Positions 49,312-58,396 of a stretch of DNA of 64,000 bases are shown here, in pieces. A program made the position numbers and the translations under genes. The first letter of the stretch is position 1. Each line of letters starts with the position of its first letter. The stretch is from Hoylesella shahii DSM 15611 = JCM 12083 (lineage in GTDB: Bacteria; Bacteroidota; Bacteroidia; Bacteroidales; Bacteroidaceae): assembly GCF_000613445.1 (NCBI RefSeq), contig NZ_BAIZ01000016.1, positions 1 through 64,000 on the forward strand, written 5' to 3'. The notes below the pieces were generated by a model. That model was given only the letters and a program-made list of their open reading frames with translations. It did not search any database and was not told the DNA's origin.

Positions 49312-50106
49312 TTATCTAACAAGGTTTACAATTAAAGTTGTGAGTGACAACACGCTGCTTACCACCGAGAACCAAATGGTTGTGGAGGTGCTTATTTTCG
49401 AGTTGCTTGCTTTAGTCTTGTTGGGTTCAACGTAAATCACGTCGTTTTGTTGTAAATAATAGTATGGTGAATTGATGAGATTGGCATCGCGCAAGTCAAT
49501 ACGGTGTGCCTCTTTGCGACCATCAGGGTTCTCGCGAAGCAGCATAACGTTGTCTCGACGTCCGTAAATGGTGAGGTCACCAGCTTGTGCCAGTGCTTCA
49601 ACGATGCTCATCTTTTCACTGGTTACGGGTATTACGGTGGGTTTTGAAACCTCACCGAGTACAGTTACTTGGTAGCTAGCCATGCGAACAGTAACAATTG
49701 GGTTTTCGCTAGCAGCCAAATAGCCTGCAATCTTGCTCTTTATAAGGTCTTGGCATTGATTCTTTGTTAGTCCGCCTACATGCACCTTTCCTATTACGGG
49801 GAATTCAATGTCACCGTTGTTGTCAACCAAATAGGTTTGAAGGTTGGAGCCTTGAGCCAACTGTCCTTTTGTGCCAACACTGTTGCCCACAGTCAGGTTG
49901 AATGGAGCAGCGGCAGCAGGGTCGGTTGTTACCACGGTGATAGACAATTGATCTTTGGGCATTATCTTAGCTTCGTATAGGCCCTTAGAACCTTCGAGGC
50001 TAACACCATCAATGTTTTGGAAATATACAACCTCTTTACTTCCTCCACAACTCCCTAACAATAATACGAATGTCAATAAGACAACTGAACTAAGAATTTT
50101 ATTCAT
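49312..50106 (-). CDS. Polysaccharide export lipoprotein (Wza/BexD-like)
   Basis: 264 residues with lipoprotein signal (VLLTFVLLLGSCGGS). The PES domain starts VVYFQNIDGVSLEGSKGLYE and has YEAKIMPKDQLSITVVT and GDIEFPVIGKVHVGGLTKNQ. An SLBB domain follows (SYQVTVLGEVSKPTVIPVTS, MSIVEALAQAGDLTIYGRRD). A C-terminal hydrophobic helix (TTIWFSVVSSVLSLTTLIVN) matches the outer-membrane helix of Wza-type channels. No Wzc-like kinase or glycosyltransferase is nearby, so it is either an orphan or the edge of a split locus. Own canonical promoter. Confidence 0.9.
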   Translation of the reverse strand: MNKILSSVVLLTFVLLLGSCGGSKEVVYFQNIDGVSLEGSKGLYEAKIMPKDQLSITVVTTDPAAAAPFNLTVGNSVGTKGQLAQGSNLQTYLVDNNGDIEFPVIGKVHVGGLTKNQCQDLIKSKIAGYLAASENPIVTVRMASYQVTVLGEVSKPTVIPVTSEKMSIVEALAQAGDLTIYGRRDNVMLLRENPDGRKEAHRIDLRDANLINSPYYYLQQNDVIYVEPNKTKASNSKISTSTTIWFSVVSSVLSLTTLIVNLVR

Positions 50107-50136
50107 ACCAATAATACAATCAATTTATTATGTTTG

Positions 50137-50168
50137 CAAATTTACGTTCTTTTTTCTGATTTCGCAAA
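50137..50168 (-). promoter_or_regulatory. Bacteroidetes promoter of the Wza-like gene
   Basis: On the minus strand TTTG (50168-50165), 20 nt, TAAATTTG (50144-50137): a full -33/-7 match, 31 bp upstream of the start. Confidence 0.8.
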
Positions 50169-50482
50169 TCTTAAACACATAATTAATGAGAGAATTTTAC
50201 ATCATCTCCAGCTTTGTGGCATTGAGGTGTGGTTTGAAGCGAAATGGAAGAGTATTGATGGCGAAAGACTTTGCTTTTTGAGTGCTTTCGTTGGTATGTT
50301 ATTTTTCAGGTGTTTAGTGGGCTATTATCTTGTTAACCATTTAATTGTTCTGTTTCACACTTTTTATTTATTGTATTCCAAAACCCATATTTAAAGTTCG
50401 ATTCATAACGATTGTGCAATCGGTTGTCCTGAAAAATAAGCACTTTTCACATGTTTTATAACACATCTATGGAAAGTATTTG

Positions 50483-50867
50483 TAACTTTGCAGCCGAAAA
50501 GAGAAAAGAAGTTAGATAAGGTAGATACAGCCTACGATGTTTATCAAAACTTAGTAGTGTTGACAATACTGTAGGTATTAGATTGGCAATAAAGATTTAT
50601 TCAAGGATTAGTTACATGGTAAGACGTTGAATATCGGTTGTCTGATGATTTTAACACAAGGTAATTTCAGTAGCATTAGACACACAACGTCGCTTCGTCA
50701 AGACCGTAGAGAGGGTTAGAGTAGGCCATTAATTAAGGGAATGGAGAGTTGGGAATAGCTTTCAAGTTTCCGCCTCGTACCGCGTGATACGGATATTGAA
50801 CGAAGAAAATTTTTATGTTAGTAGAGAAAACCCGACTGCATGTGTATGTGGTCGGGCTTTTTTTGTA
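50483..50867 (+). ncRNA. Candidate non-coding RNA with promoter box and terminator
   Basis: A -7 box TAACTTTG (50483-50490) opens a stretch with no credible gene. It ends at a terminator: CCCGAC (50831-50836) pairs with GTCGGG (50851-50856), then C and seven T. The predicted transcript is about 370 nt. A short ORF that crosses the terminator stem is taken as spurious. I could not match it to RNase P, tmRNA or SRP RNA motifs; a 6S-type RNA cannot be excluded. The -33 element is weak. Confidence 0.45.
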
Positions 50868-51172
50868 GGAAATAGCTTTCTTATACGTGCTGTGAAATAC
50901 ACGAATGCCTTTGTTTACTTAGAATTTTATGGGTGTTATATTTGTGTTGATGGCATATATTTTGTAACTTCGCACGGTTTTGAATTGCTCTACAAAGGAG
51001 TGCGTTATTAATAAAGCGCATCGTTGGCGAGGGATAAAGTCTAAGTTTGCTTCTTTTGGCTGATGCTTGGACTTTGGTTATTTATCTACCATCATACGAA
51101 AGTAATGACTTTTTGCTGGATTCTTGGCAATAACATGTCATCATCCGCAACAAAATATTTAATATACAGAGA

Positions 51173-51717
51173 ATGAAATATCTATTAATTTCTGATATAC
51201 ATGGCTGTTTGCCTGCATTGGAGCGTGCATTGCAGTTTTATAACGAACAGAAGTGCGACATGCTTTGCGTCTTAGGCGACATTATCAACTATGGCCCGCG
51301 CAACCAATTGCCTGAGGGACTCGACCTAAAGGGGTTGTCGACCGACTGAATGCCATGGCCGATGATATTGTGGCCATTCGTGGTAATTGCGAATCGGAGG
51401 TCGACCAGATGTTGCTCAACTTCCCAATTATGGCCGATTATCTGCTTCTTGTGGACGGTGGGAAACGTTTGATACTTACTCATGGACACCTATATAATAA
51501 GGAGTGCAGACCTGTGGGTAAATGCGACGCTCTTTTTTATGGTCATACGCACCTTTGGGAACTAACGCGCACACCTCAAGGCGTGGTTTGTAATCTTGGT
51601 TCGATAACTTTTCCCAAGGGTGGAAATCCCCCAACGTTCGCTACTTACGAAGATGGCGTGATCAATGTTTATCAAACAGACGGCACGCTGTTGCAGACAA
51701 TGAACCTCAACGAGTAG
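51173..51717 (+). CDS. YfcE/MJ0936-type metallophosphodiesterase (frameshifted)
   Basis: About 182 codons after one base is restored near 51326: PEGLD continues in the next frame as PKGVVDRLNAMADDIVAIRG. Metal ligands: ISDIHGCLPALERAL (DxH), CVLGDIINYGPRN (GDxx), VAIRGNCESEVDQ (GNC), LILTHGHLYN (GH) and FYGHTHLWEL (GHTH). These enzymes hydrolyse phosphodiesters in a Mn-dependent way; the natural substrate is often unknown. It ends 93 bp before the DUF6155 gene. Confidence 0.9.
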
Positions 51718-51810
51718 GGCAGTGGTTCGTAGTAGGCGGGCAGTAACAGGCAAACAAATGTGTAAGCATACGAGAAGAGTAAACCTAACAGCAACAAAAA
51801 CAAGTGTTTC

Positions 51811-52315
51811 ATGTCGAAAGCAAAGCTGAAAAAGCATCTATTGGCATTGTCCAAGGAAGAGATAATAAACGTTGTGCTAGATTTGTATGATGCACGTACT
51901 GAGGCGAAAGCGTATTTTGAGTTTTATCTTACGCCAGACTGCACTGCCGAATTGGAGAAACTTAGGATGCATATTGTGCACGAATTCTTTCCTGTTCGTG
52001 GCTTATCAGAGAATCCTTCGTTTGCTAAATGCAAGAAGATTGTTACCGATTTCGCCAAAATGCAGGCCTATCCAGACTGTGTGGCCGACCTTATGCTGAC
52101 TGTAACTGAGCAGGGAAACAAATGCTCTTACGTACGGCTATTGCGAAGGGGCGTATGAAACGGCTTTGGCAAATAGTTTTGCAAGTGCAATGGACTTTAT
52201 TTTCCGCAATGGCTTGCTGCTTCATTTCTACGAACGGATAGAAAGAATGCTCGCTAGTGCCGCAAATGGATGGGGAGGCGACTGCCTGCGCGAAATCTAC
52301 CAGCAATATAGATAG
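51811..52315 (+). CDS. DUF6155-like protein (frameshifted)
   Basis: About 168 codons joined across a frame change near 52131. The first part, MSKAKLKKHLLALSKEEIIN, runs to NKCSY; the second frame continues GYCEGAYETALANSFASAMD and ends CLREIYQQYR. The N-terminal pattern (KLKKHL..LSKEEIINVVLDLYD, YFEFYLTPD) fits the small cytoplasmic DUF6155 family. Unlike the other breaks in this window, this one needs one base removed or two added, near the repeated TACGTACGG. Function unknown. Confidence 0.65.
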
Positions 52316-52325
52316 CGTCTTTTCA

Positions 52326-52435
52326 GTTGACGAGTAGACAAGTTAACAAGAAGACAAGTTAACGAGAGGACAAGTTGACGAGTAGATTGATTAATGAGTT
52401 AATCAGTTGACGAGGGAACGAGTGAACATGTTGAG
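52326..52435. repeat. Degenerate 8-nt tandem repeat
   Basis: At least twelve octamers: GTTGACGA, GTAGACAA, GTTAACAA, GAAGACAA, GTTAACGA, GAGGACAA, GTTGACGA, GTAGATTG, ATTAATGA, GTTAATCA, GTTGACGA, GGGAACGA. Consensus about GTTRACRA. It begins 10 bp after the DUF6155 stop and ends about 70 bp before the methyltransferase start. Confidence 0.75.
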
Positions 52436-52506
52436 TGGCGCAGCCATTTTTTCACCTTTTTACTTTTTCACCTTTATAAGCCCTTTCACCTATAAAAATC
52501 CTTTTC

Positions 52507-53307
52507 ATGTCGATAGAACGAATTACATCGCTCACTCATCCCGGTATTGAAGTGTTCAGTGCACTAACCGAAACGCAGTTGCGCAACACGCTTCAACCTG
52601 AAAAAGGTGTGTTCATAGCAGAGAGTCCGAAAGTTATTCGTGTGGCTCTAGATGCCGGTTACCAACCTTTGTCGATGTTATGTGAGGAGCGACACATTGT
52701 GGGAGATGCCGCAGACATCATTGCGCGATGCGGTGATATCCCTGTATATACAGGCGAACGTGCGTTGTTAGCCCAACTAACTGGCTACACACTTACCCGT
52801 GGTGTGCTTTGTGCCATGCGCCGTAAGCCTATGCCTAGTGTTGCAGAGGTGTGTGCTCGTGCGTCGAGAGTGTGTGTTATTGATGGCGTTTCTGATACTA
52901 CTAATATTGGAGCCATATTCCGTTCGGCGGCTGCATTGGGCATTGATGCCGTTGTTTTGGCACAAAATGCGTGCGACCCTCTTAATCGTCGTGCCGTGCG
53001 CGTGTCTATGGGTTCGGTGTTTCTTGTGCCATGGACGTGGTCTAAACAACCTTTAGCTCAACTTTCAGCTTTGGGATTTCGTACGGCTGCTATGGCTTTA
53101 ACGCATCATTCTATTTCGCTAGACGACGACAAACTGAAATCCGAACCTCGTTTAGCCATCGTTATGGGTACCGAGGGAGATGGATTGCCCTCCGAAATGA
53201 TTGCGCAAGCCGATTATGTGGTGCGCATACCCATGGCCCATGGTGTCGACTCGCTTAATGTTGCTGCTGCTTCGGCCGTTGCTTTTTGGGAATTACGCAA
53301 GCGGTAG
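52507..53307 (+). CDS. TrmH/SpoU-family RNA 2'-O-methyltransferase
   Basis: 266 residues. An N-terminal substrate-binding part (QPEKGVFIAESPKVIRVALD) is followed by the SPOUT trefoil-knot domain with the three family motifs: SDTTNIGAIFRSAAALGIDA, AIVMGTEGDGLPSEM and VRIPMAHGVDSLNVAAASAV. It should methylate a ribose 2'-OH in tRNA or rRNA with SAM; which nucleotide is not evident. Convergent with the hexosaminidase gene. Confidence 0.93.
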   Translation: MSIERITSLTHPGIEVFSALTETQLRNTLQPEKGVFIAESPKVIRVALDAGYQPLSMLCEERHIVGDAADIIARCGDIPVYTGERALLAQLTGYTLTRGVLCAMRRKPMPSVAEVCARASRVCVIDGVSDTTNIGAIFRSAAALGIDAVVLAQNACDPLNRRAVRVSMGSVFLVPWTWSKQPLAQLSALGFRTAAMALTHHSISLDDDKLKSEPRLAIVMGTEGDGLPSEMIAQADYVVRIPMAHGVDSLNVAAASAVAFWELRKR

Positions 53308-53470
53308 TTATTAATCTTTAGCTACTAGCGTTGTTTTACGCCATTAGGTGATTTAGTGTTTTTGGCTTAACGCAACGTTAGTGGTTCGTTTTGCTCTCTA
53401 TCTTATTGTTAGGAAGCAGCTTATCATGCAACCTTTTATATCGTTCTGAGGTTAGCATACAAATACAATT

Positions 53471-53555
53471 GGAGAGACCTGTGTGCTTCTTGCCGTGGTT
53501 TACCGCTTTTGGGTTACCACATGCAGAGCAGTCACAAGTCTCTCCATTCTTTTTA
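53471..53555. terminator. Branched hairpin between convergent genes
   Basis: Outer arms GGAGAGACCTGTG and CACAAGTCTCTCC (one mismatch) enclose an inner stem GTGGTTTACC/GGGTTACCAC. ATTCTTTTT follows on the plus strand, so it can end the methyltransferase transcript. Length 75 nt recalls a tRNA, but no T-loop or anticodon is present. Confidence 0.6.
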
Positions 53556-53599
53556 ATTCTGTTGCGTATTGCTTTACGTTGTGCGATTACGCAACAAAA

Positions 53600-55929
53600 C
53601 TATTCCACCGTAATCTCATCTACAAACAACCAAGCTGTTTTTCCTGCATTGGGATGCCAAGCAGGCATGCTCTTTTCAGATAACATCTTGATGCGAACAT
53701 AGCGTGCGTCTTTCGGCATAGGCAAAAGCACGTTGTCTGTGTCGATATAGTCGGGCTTATTGGCAGGCATTGGTTCTGCTGGTAGGTCGTAAATGTCTTC
53801 GAAGTTCTTGCCGTCTGTGCTCACCCACATCCATATACCGCGATGAGGCATAATCCATTGCGACGGACTTACCAATGTGCGCACGCTGATAAGGCGGATG
53901 GGTTTCACCTCACCGAGGTCTATTGTGAGGTCAAGGTCTTTGCCTTCGTATCCCACCCATCTACCAGAGTTAAAGATAACGTTACCTTGTAGGCCGTTAG
54001 TTAGTTCGCGAGGAGACAGTCCTGGGTATTTATTGTTTGGTTCAACGTTATATTTCACGTTGGCCATAGTAGCCTTACTGATGAGTAAGTCTTCAGTGTT
54101 CTCGCCACTAGTGAAGCTTGGATAAACGGCGATGGTGCGCAGTTTACAGCTTTTGTTCACGGTGAAGGTTTGTGTATATCGGTTGGACTTTGTAGTGGGT
54201 TTGCTTCCATCAAGGGTGTAATAGATGGTGGCACCTTTGCGTGCAGTAAGCGTTATGTTGATGCTACCGGGTTTGTCTGCAGCCGTTACGTCGATGTTCA
54301 CATTGAACAAGTGACGCCCATAGTTGTATTTGTTCAGGTTATACACATTGAGTAGTTGTGGCATGCGGTTGGCAAAGTCGTCAAAGTTTTTCTTTTCGGG
54401 CATTGTCCATTGCACTTCGCTTGCTGCAGCCAGTCGGGGCAGTGTCATATATTCCACTTGTTTAAACGTCTTCATGTATTCCGTCCATACGTTTGCTTGC
54501 ACACCGATGATGTGTTTAGCCTCGTTGGCAGTAAGTTTGGGCGATACGGGGTTGAAGTCGTAGGTTCTTTCAATGGGTATGAAGCCATTAAAGGCCGTTG
54601 GTTCACTCTCGCGATCGGCCGTTTGGTAATAGTCTAGGTAGAGATGCGACACAGGACACATTATGGCGTCGTGTCCTAATCGTGCTGCTTCTATGCCACC
54701 TTCCATTCCACGCCACGACAGCACTGTGGCATTGGGGGCTATTCCGCCCTCCAAAATCTCGTCCCAACCGCCAACTTTGCTCCATGAGCCGTGATAAAGT
54801 TGGCTATGTCGCTCATAAAGTAGCTTTGGAGGCGTTCTTCGGCCGTATGTTTCTCGTCTGTTGCCAATCCTTTTTCTTTAATAAGGGCTTGGCAACGTGA
54901 GCATTTTTCCCAGCTCGACTTTGGACATTCGTCGCCACCAATGTAGAGATATTCGCTAGGGAAGATGTTCATCACCTCCGAAAGCACATCTTTGGCAAAC
55001 TTCAGGGTGCGTTCGTTGCCTGCACATAGCACGTCTTCGGCCACACCCCACGTGGTGCGCACCTTATAAGGACCGCCTGTGCAACCCAATTCTGGATAAG
55101 CTGCCAAGGCTGCAACCATGTGTCCAGGCATGTCTATTTCGGGAACAACCATGATATGTCTATCGGCTGCATATTTCACAATGGCTCGAGCTTGTTCTTG
55201 TGTATAAAATCCGCCATGTGGTTTGCCGTCGAACTTACTTGCATCGTGGCCCACCATCGTTTCGGGACGCATCGACGAAACCTCGGTTAGTCGCGGATAC
55301 TTCTTTATTTCTATGCGCCAACCTTGGTCATCTGTTAAGTGCCAATGAAAGCGATTGATGTTGTGCAGGGCCAAGATGTCGATAAAGGTTTTCACTTCTT
55401 CGAACGAGAAGAAGTGTCGAGCCACGTCGAGCATCGCGCCACGATAACCAAAGCGGGGCTGGTCGTTGATGGTTACACTGGGAAAAAACAGTTTTTGCGC
55501 TCCTGTTTGTGGTATCGCCTTGCGCAATGTTTGTATGCCATAGAACGTTCCAGCAGCCGAAGCTCCGTTGATGCTAATGCGGTCTTTGCTTACATCAAGG
55601 CGATAGGCCTCCTTATTGTTGTTTTTCAGTGTGGCCGACAGCACAATGAGGTTGCGCCCTTGTGCGTTAGTGGTAAGTGTGGGGCGCACTTTGGTTGCTT
55701 CAAAGAGGTATTGTGCCAGCAGTTCGGCATCTTTTTGCAGGGCTGCGTTACCCTTGGGATAGGCAATACGCGTTTGGGCGTTGAGTGCAAAAGCCCCTGC
55801 CGATGTGTTGCTAATTTCTTGTGGAAGGGGCACCACACGGTAGTTGGCAGTTGTTTTGGGCGCTTGTGCCTGTGCAAAGGTTGCAAAAAGCAGTCCTAAT
55901 GCGCCAAGGAAAATTTGTTTTAAGTACAT
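53600..55929 (-). CDS. GH20 beta-N-acetylhexosaminidase (frameshifted)
   Basis: About 777 codons after one base is restored near 54773: AHGAKL continues in the next frame as GGWDEILEGGIAPNATVLSW. Start MYLKQIFLGALGLLFATFAQ, a signal peptide. GH20b N-domain, then the catalytic barrel: FGYRGAMLDVARHFFSFEEV, NRFHWHLTDDQGWRIEIKKY, VVPEIDMPGHMVAAL, and the catalytic Asp-Glu in YLYIGGDECPKSSWE. The C-terminal part has a chitobiase-like sandwich (GATIYYTLDGSKPT) and a discoidin-like domain (NGLQGNVIFNSGRWVGYEGK). It removes terminal GlcNAc/GalNAc from host glycans or peptidoglycan fragments. Confidence 0.92.
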
Positions 55930-56060
55930 TTTGTGTATTGTATTAATTGTTTTTTTATTGTTTGGCTTATTGGGCGAACGCCTTTTTTGAGGCCGAAGGC
56001 GGGGTAAAAGCTGCATGATTGTATGGCCGACGCATTAAGCTTCACTGTCACACTTGGCAG

Positions 56061-56543
56061 TTAGTAGGTTTTAAGTATGCGTTCGTTAGCTTCGCGTTCT
56101 TTCTTCGAAGGGCGTCTTGTGCGCTTGTCGAACATTCTAAAGAAGTCAAATCCTCCAAACCCTCCTGGCGACATACTAGCTCCAATTCGTGCACTCCGCC
56201 TTGCAGCTTCTTTAATATCGAAACCTGGTTTTGGTGCCTTTCCATACACCACCACTTCGTTAAGCATAGTGGAAAGCAGCTGCACCGTATCCGTTAGTTC
56301 TTCCTTATTCATCAGTCGGCGCATATATCCATAGCCCACAAACTTCAGTTTTTTAAATGTTTTTGGTAACAAACACGTGCCCGTATAGTCGGTTTCAACC
56401 GTGATGTTGTCTTCTGTTATCACCCGCACTGCTTTAAGCGGTCGGCGCGTTTCCATGTCTACCACCACGCATCTAGTTTGTGCCTGTGCTGCTTGCATCC
56501 ACAGCAGAGCCATCCAGCAAAAAGCAACTGCGCGTTTTTTCAT
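56061..56543 (-). CDS. Exported protein with carboxypeptidase-like regulatory domain
   Basis: 160 residues with signal peptide (MKKRAVAFCWMALLWMQAAQ). The mature start (TRCVVVDMETRRPLKAVRVI, TDYTGTCLLP, LKFVGYGYMRRLM) is the beta-sandwich CarboxypepD-reg fold found at the front of SusC-type receptors. LNEVVVYGKAPKPGFDIK then looks like the beginning of a TonB plug, but the chain stops in a Lys/Arg-rich tail (KKEREANERILKTY). It is a stand-alone domain protein, common in Bacteroidales; role unknown. Canonical promoter upstream. Confidence 0.8.
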   Translation of the reverse strand: MKKRAVAFCWMALLWMQAAQAQTRCVVVDMETRRPLKAVRVITEDNITVETDYTGTCLLPKTFKKLKFVGYGYMRRLMNKEELTDTVQLLSTMLNEVVVYGKAPKPGFDIKEAARRSARIGASMSPGGFGGFDFFRMFDKRTRRPSKKEREANERILKTY

Positions 56544-56602
56544 CTCTCAAAGTTGTTTTGTTACCAATGCTTATCATGCATCTAACAGTTGTTTTTAAGT
56601 TA

Positions 56603-56634
56603 CAAAGATAGCAATTTGTTATTTATTTAACAAA
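56603..56634 (-). promoter_or_regulatory. Bacteroidetes promoter of the gene at 56543
   Basis: On the minus strand TTTG (56634-56631), 20 nt, TATCTTTG (56610-56603): full -33/-7 match, 60 bp upstream of the start. Confidence 0.8.
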
Positions 56635-57475
56635 TATAGCAAACGACTTTTCGTCTTATTCTCTGTTAAAAGCTCATTTTGCACGATGCACTCTGGGCAA
56701 ATTTATTTTTAATGTTTACGAATAGCTATGCCTTTTGCAAGTTATTTTCTATCTGTTTTGCTGTTATTGGGATGTTCTTCTTGGGTTTGTTAACATTCAA
56801 AATTTTCCTTTTTTGCTTTTCTTAGGCATGTTTTTGAGCTTTTTATTGCGATTTAGTTCATTACAAAATTTAAATATCATGAAAATAAATTAAGTCTTAT
56901 TGCAGGTCGTTGTTTATTTCTTAACTTCGCACAATCGAGCATCAAAGGCCACAAAAAGCATATTTTATGCCAGCGAAGCCTAATTTGTTGCATTCGAAAT
57001 AACAACCAAATGTGATGCAAAACTTTAAGAAACTTATTATTTTGATTTGTTTTTACTAGAGGATATCAAGGGATGAGCTTGCCACAAGAGCGAATTTAAG
57101 GGCAATGATGAGGAGTTACAAGTCTTTATCGTGCAATTTTAATCGCCTGCTTTGCATGCAAAACCATGGGCAATATGTCCTCAACACCATCGCAACGACC
57201 ATCTTTCGGCTGTAGGTGAGCAGCCAATGAAAGCCTAAATTTATACGTTCATGTATTGATTGCTATGTGCTATGCCTCTCTTTGATGTCTGCTTTCTATA
57301 CAAGCTGTAGACTAAAGTGCGCACAATCATGATGAGAAATCTTTCTTTTCTACCAGCAACATGCCAACTAATGTCCACATTCGTGTTTTCAAAGTAATGT
57401 GCTGCACAATCTTTCTTACGTGAACTTGCTTGCTAATAAACTTAACAGTATTTTTTAACCTAAAACAAGCTTCGT
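56635..57475. other. Gene-free stretch upstream of the propeller-amidase pair
   Basis: No credible ORF. TAACTTCG (56922-56929, plus) is a weak -7-like site about 550 bp ahead of the gene. No repeat, hairpin or RNA family was recognised. Confidence 0.35.
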
Positions 57476-58396
57476 ATGAGAAAATTATTATTAGCCTTTG
57501 CTGCCACATTATCTGTTGGCGCTGGGGCGCAAGTTTTTAACGTTAACAGCCTCGCTCCAGTGGCGCTTCCACCCGATGTGGGGAGCAAGGTGGTGGCTAT
57601 CAGTGGGCAGGGAGATTTTCTTTTGCTCACAGCCGACGACAATCGCGGACTCACTAAGCTGGATTTAAATTCGGGTAAGGCGCAAAACATCTCACTAGCT
57701 GCTGGTGCTGGCTATGATGCACGTGTGTCGCCCGATGGCAAAAGGGTGGTGTATCGCGAAAATTCGTTCACCGCTGGACGACTTCGCATGGTGTCTTTGC
57801 ACAGCATAAACCTCGAAACGGGAAAAAGCCAAGAACTTGTTGCTCCCACACGCAGCCTGCAAGGGGTGAGCATCAACAATCAAGCTGCTATGCCCGTGAC
57901 GCGCGGACAGGTTGCGGCTAAAGGCTTCGAAAGCAAAGTTTCTAACAAAAATGGGGTGGTGCTAAGCATCAACAACCGCCAATTGATGATTTCGCGTAAC
58001 GGAAAAACACACAATCTCTCGCCCAATGGTAAGGATAAGAGTTATCTGTGGCCATCGCTTTCGCCCAACGGAACCAAGATTTTGTATTACGTGGGGGCAG
58101 AAGGCACTTTTGTGTGCAATCTCGATGGAACTGATGTAAGGCCGCTTGGCGTTATTAGGGCTCCGCAATGGTGGGACGACAACACCGTTGTGGGTATGTA
58201 TGATGAAGACGATGGCGACTTTGTTTATGCTTCGCACATCGTGGCCACTAACCTTCAGGGACAAAAGCAAACGCTAACACCCGACTCGCTCATTGCCATG
58301 TATCCCAAAGTGGCTACAAAGGCAGGCAAGATTGTTTTTTCTACGCCTAACGGAAAGGCCTATGTAATGAACGTAACTAAAAGCCTACAGCCATGA
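57476..58396 (+). CDS. Exported TolB-like beta-propeller protein
   Basis: 306 residues with signal peptide (MRKLLLAFAATLSVGAGAQ). Blade motifs of the WD40-like/PD40 type: SGQGDFLLLTADDNRGLTKL, YDARVSPDGKRVVYRENSF, LWPSLSPNGTKILYYVGAEG and VCNLDGTDVRPLG. About six blades fit the length. The stop overlaps the start of the amidase (ATGA at 58393-58396), which implies translational coupling. It probably helps the amidase, for instance by binding its substrate or the cell wall; this is inferred from the overlap. Confidence 0.85.
   Translation: MRKLLLAFAATLSVGAGAQVFNVNSLAPVALPPDVGSKVVAISGQGDFLLLTADDNRGLTKLDLNSGKAQNISLAAGAGYDARVSPDGKRVVYRENSFTAGRLRMVSLHSINLETGKSQELVAPTRSLQGVSINNQAAMPVTRGQVAAKGFESKVSNKNGVVLSINNRQLMISRNGKTHNLSPNGKDKSYLWPSLSPNGTKILYYVGAEGTFVCNLDGTDVRPLGVIRAPQWWDDNTVVGMYDEDDGDFVYASHIVATNLQGQKQTLTPDSLIAMYPKVATKAGKIVFSTPNGKAYVMNVTKSLQP

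Noticed and set aside
50134..50394. Plus-strand ORF of 86 codons after the wza-like promoter
   Set aside because: Overlaps the minus-strand promoter region, no ribosome site or homology recognised, and composition is that of AT-rich non-coding DNA.
50784..51011. Plus-strand ORF of 75 codons after the candidate RNA
   Set aside because: Crosses a strong terminator stem and T-run and has no recognisable domain.
53471..53545. Another 75-nt structure with a 7-bp acceptor-like stem
   Set aside because: No T-loop, D-arm or anticodon arm; better explained as a branched terminator.
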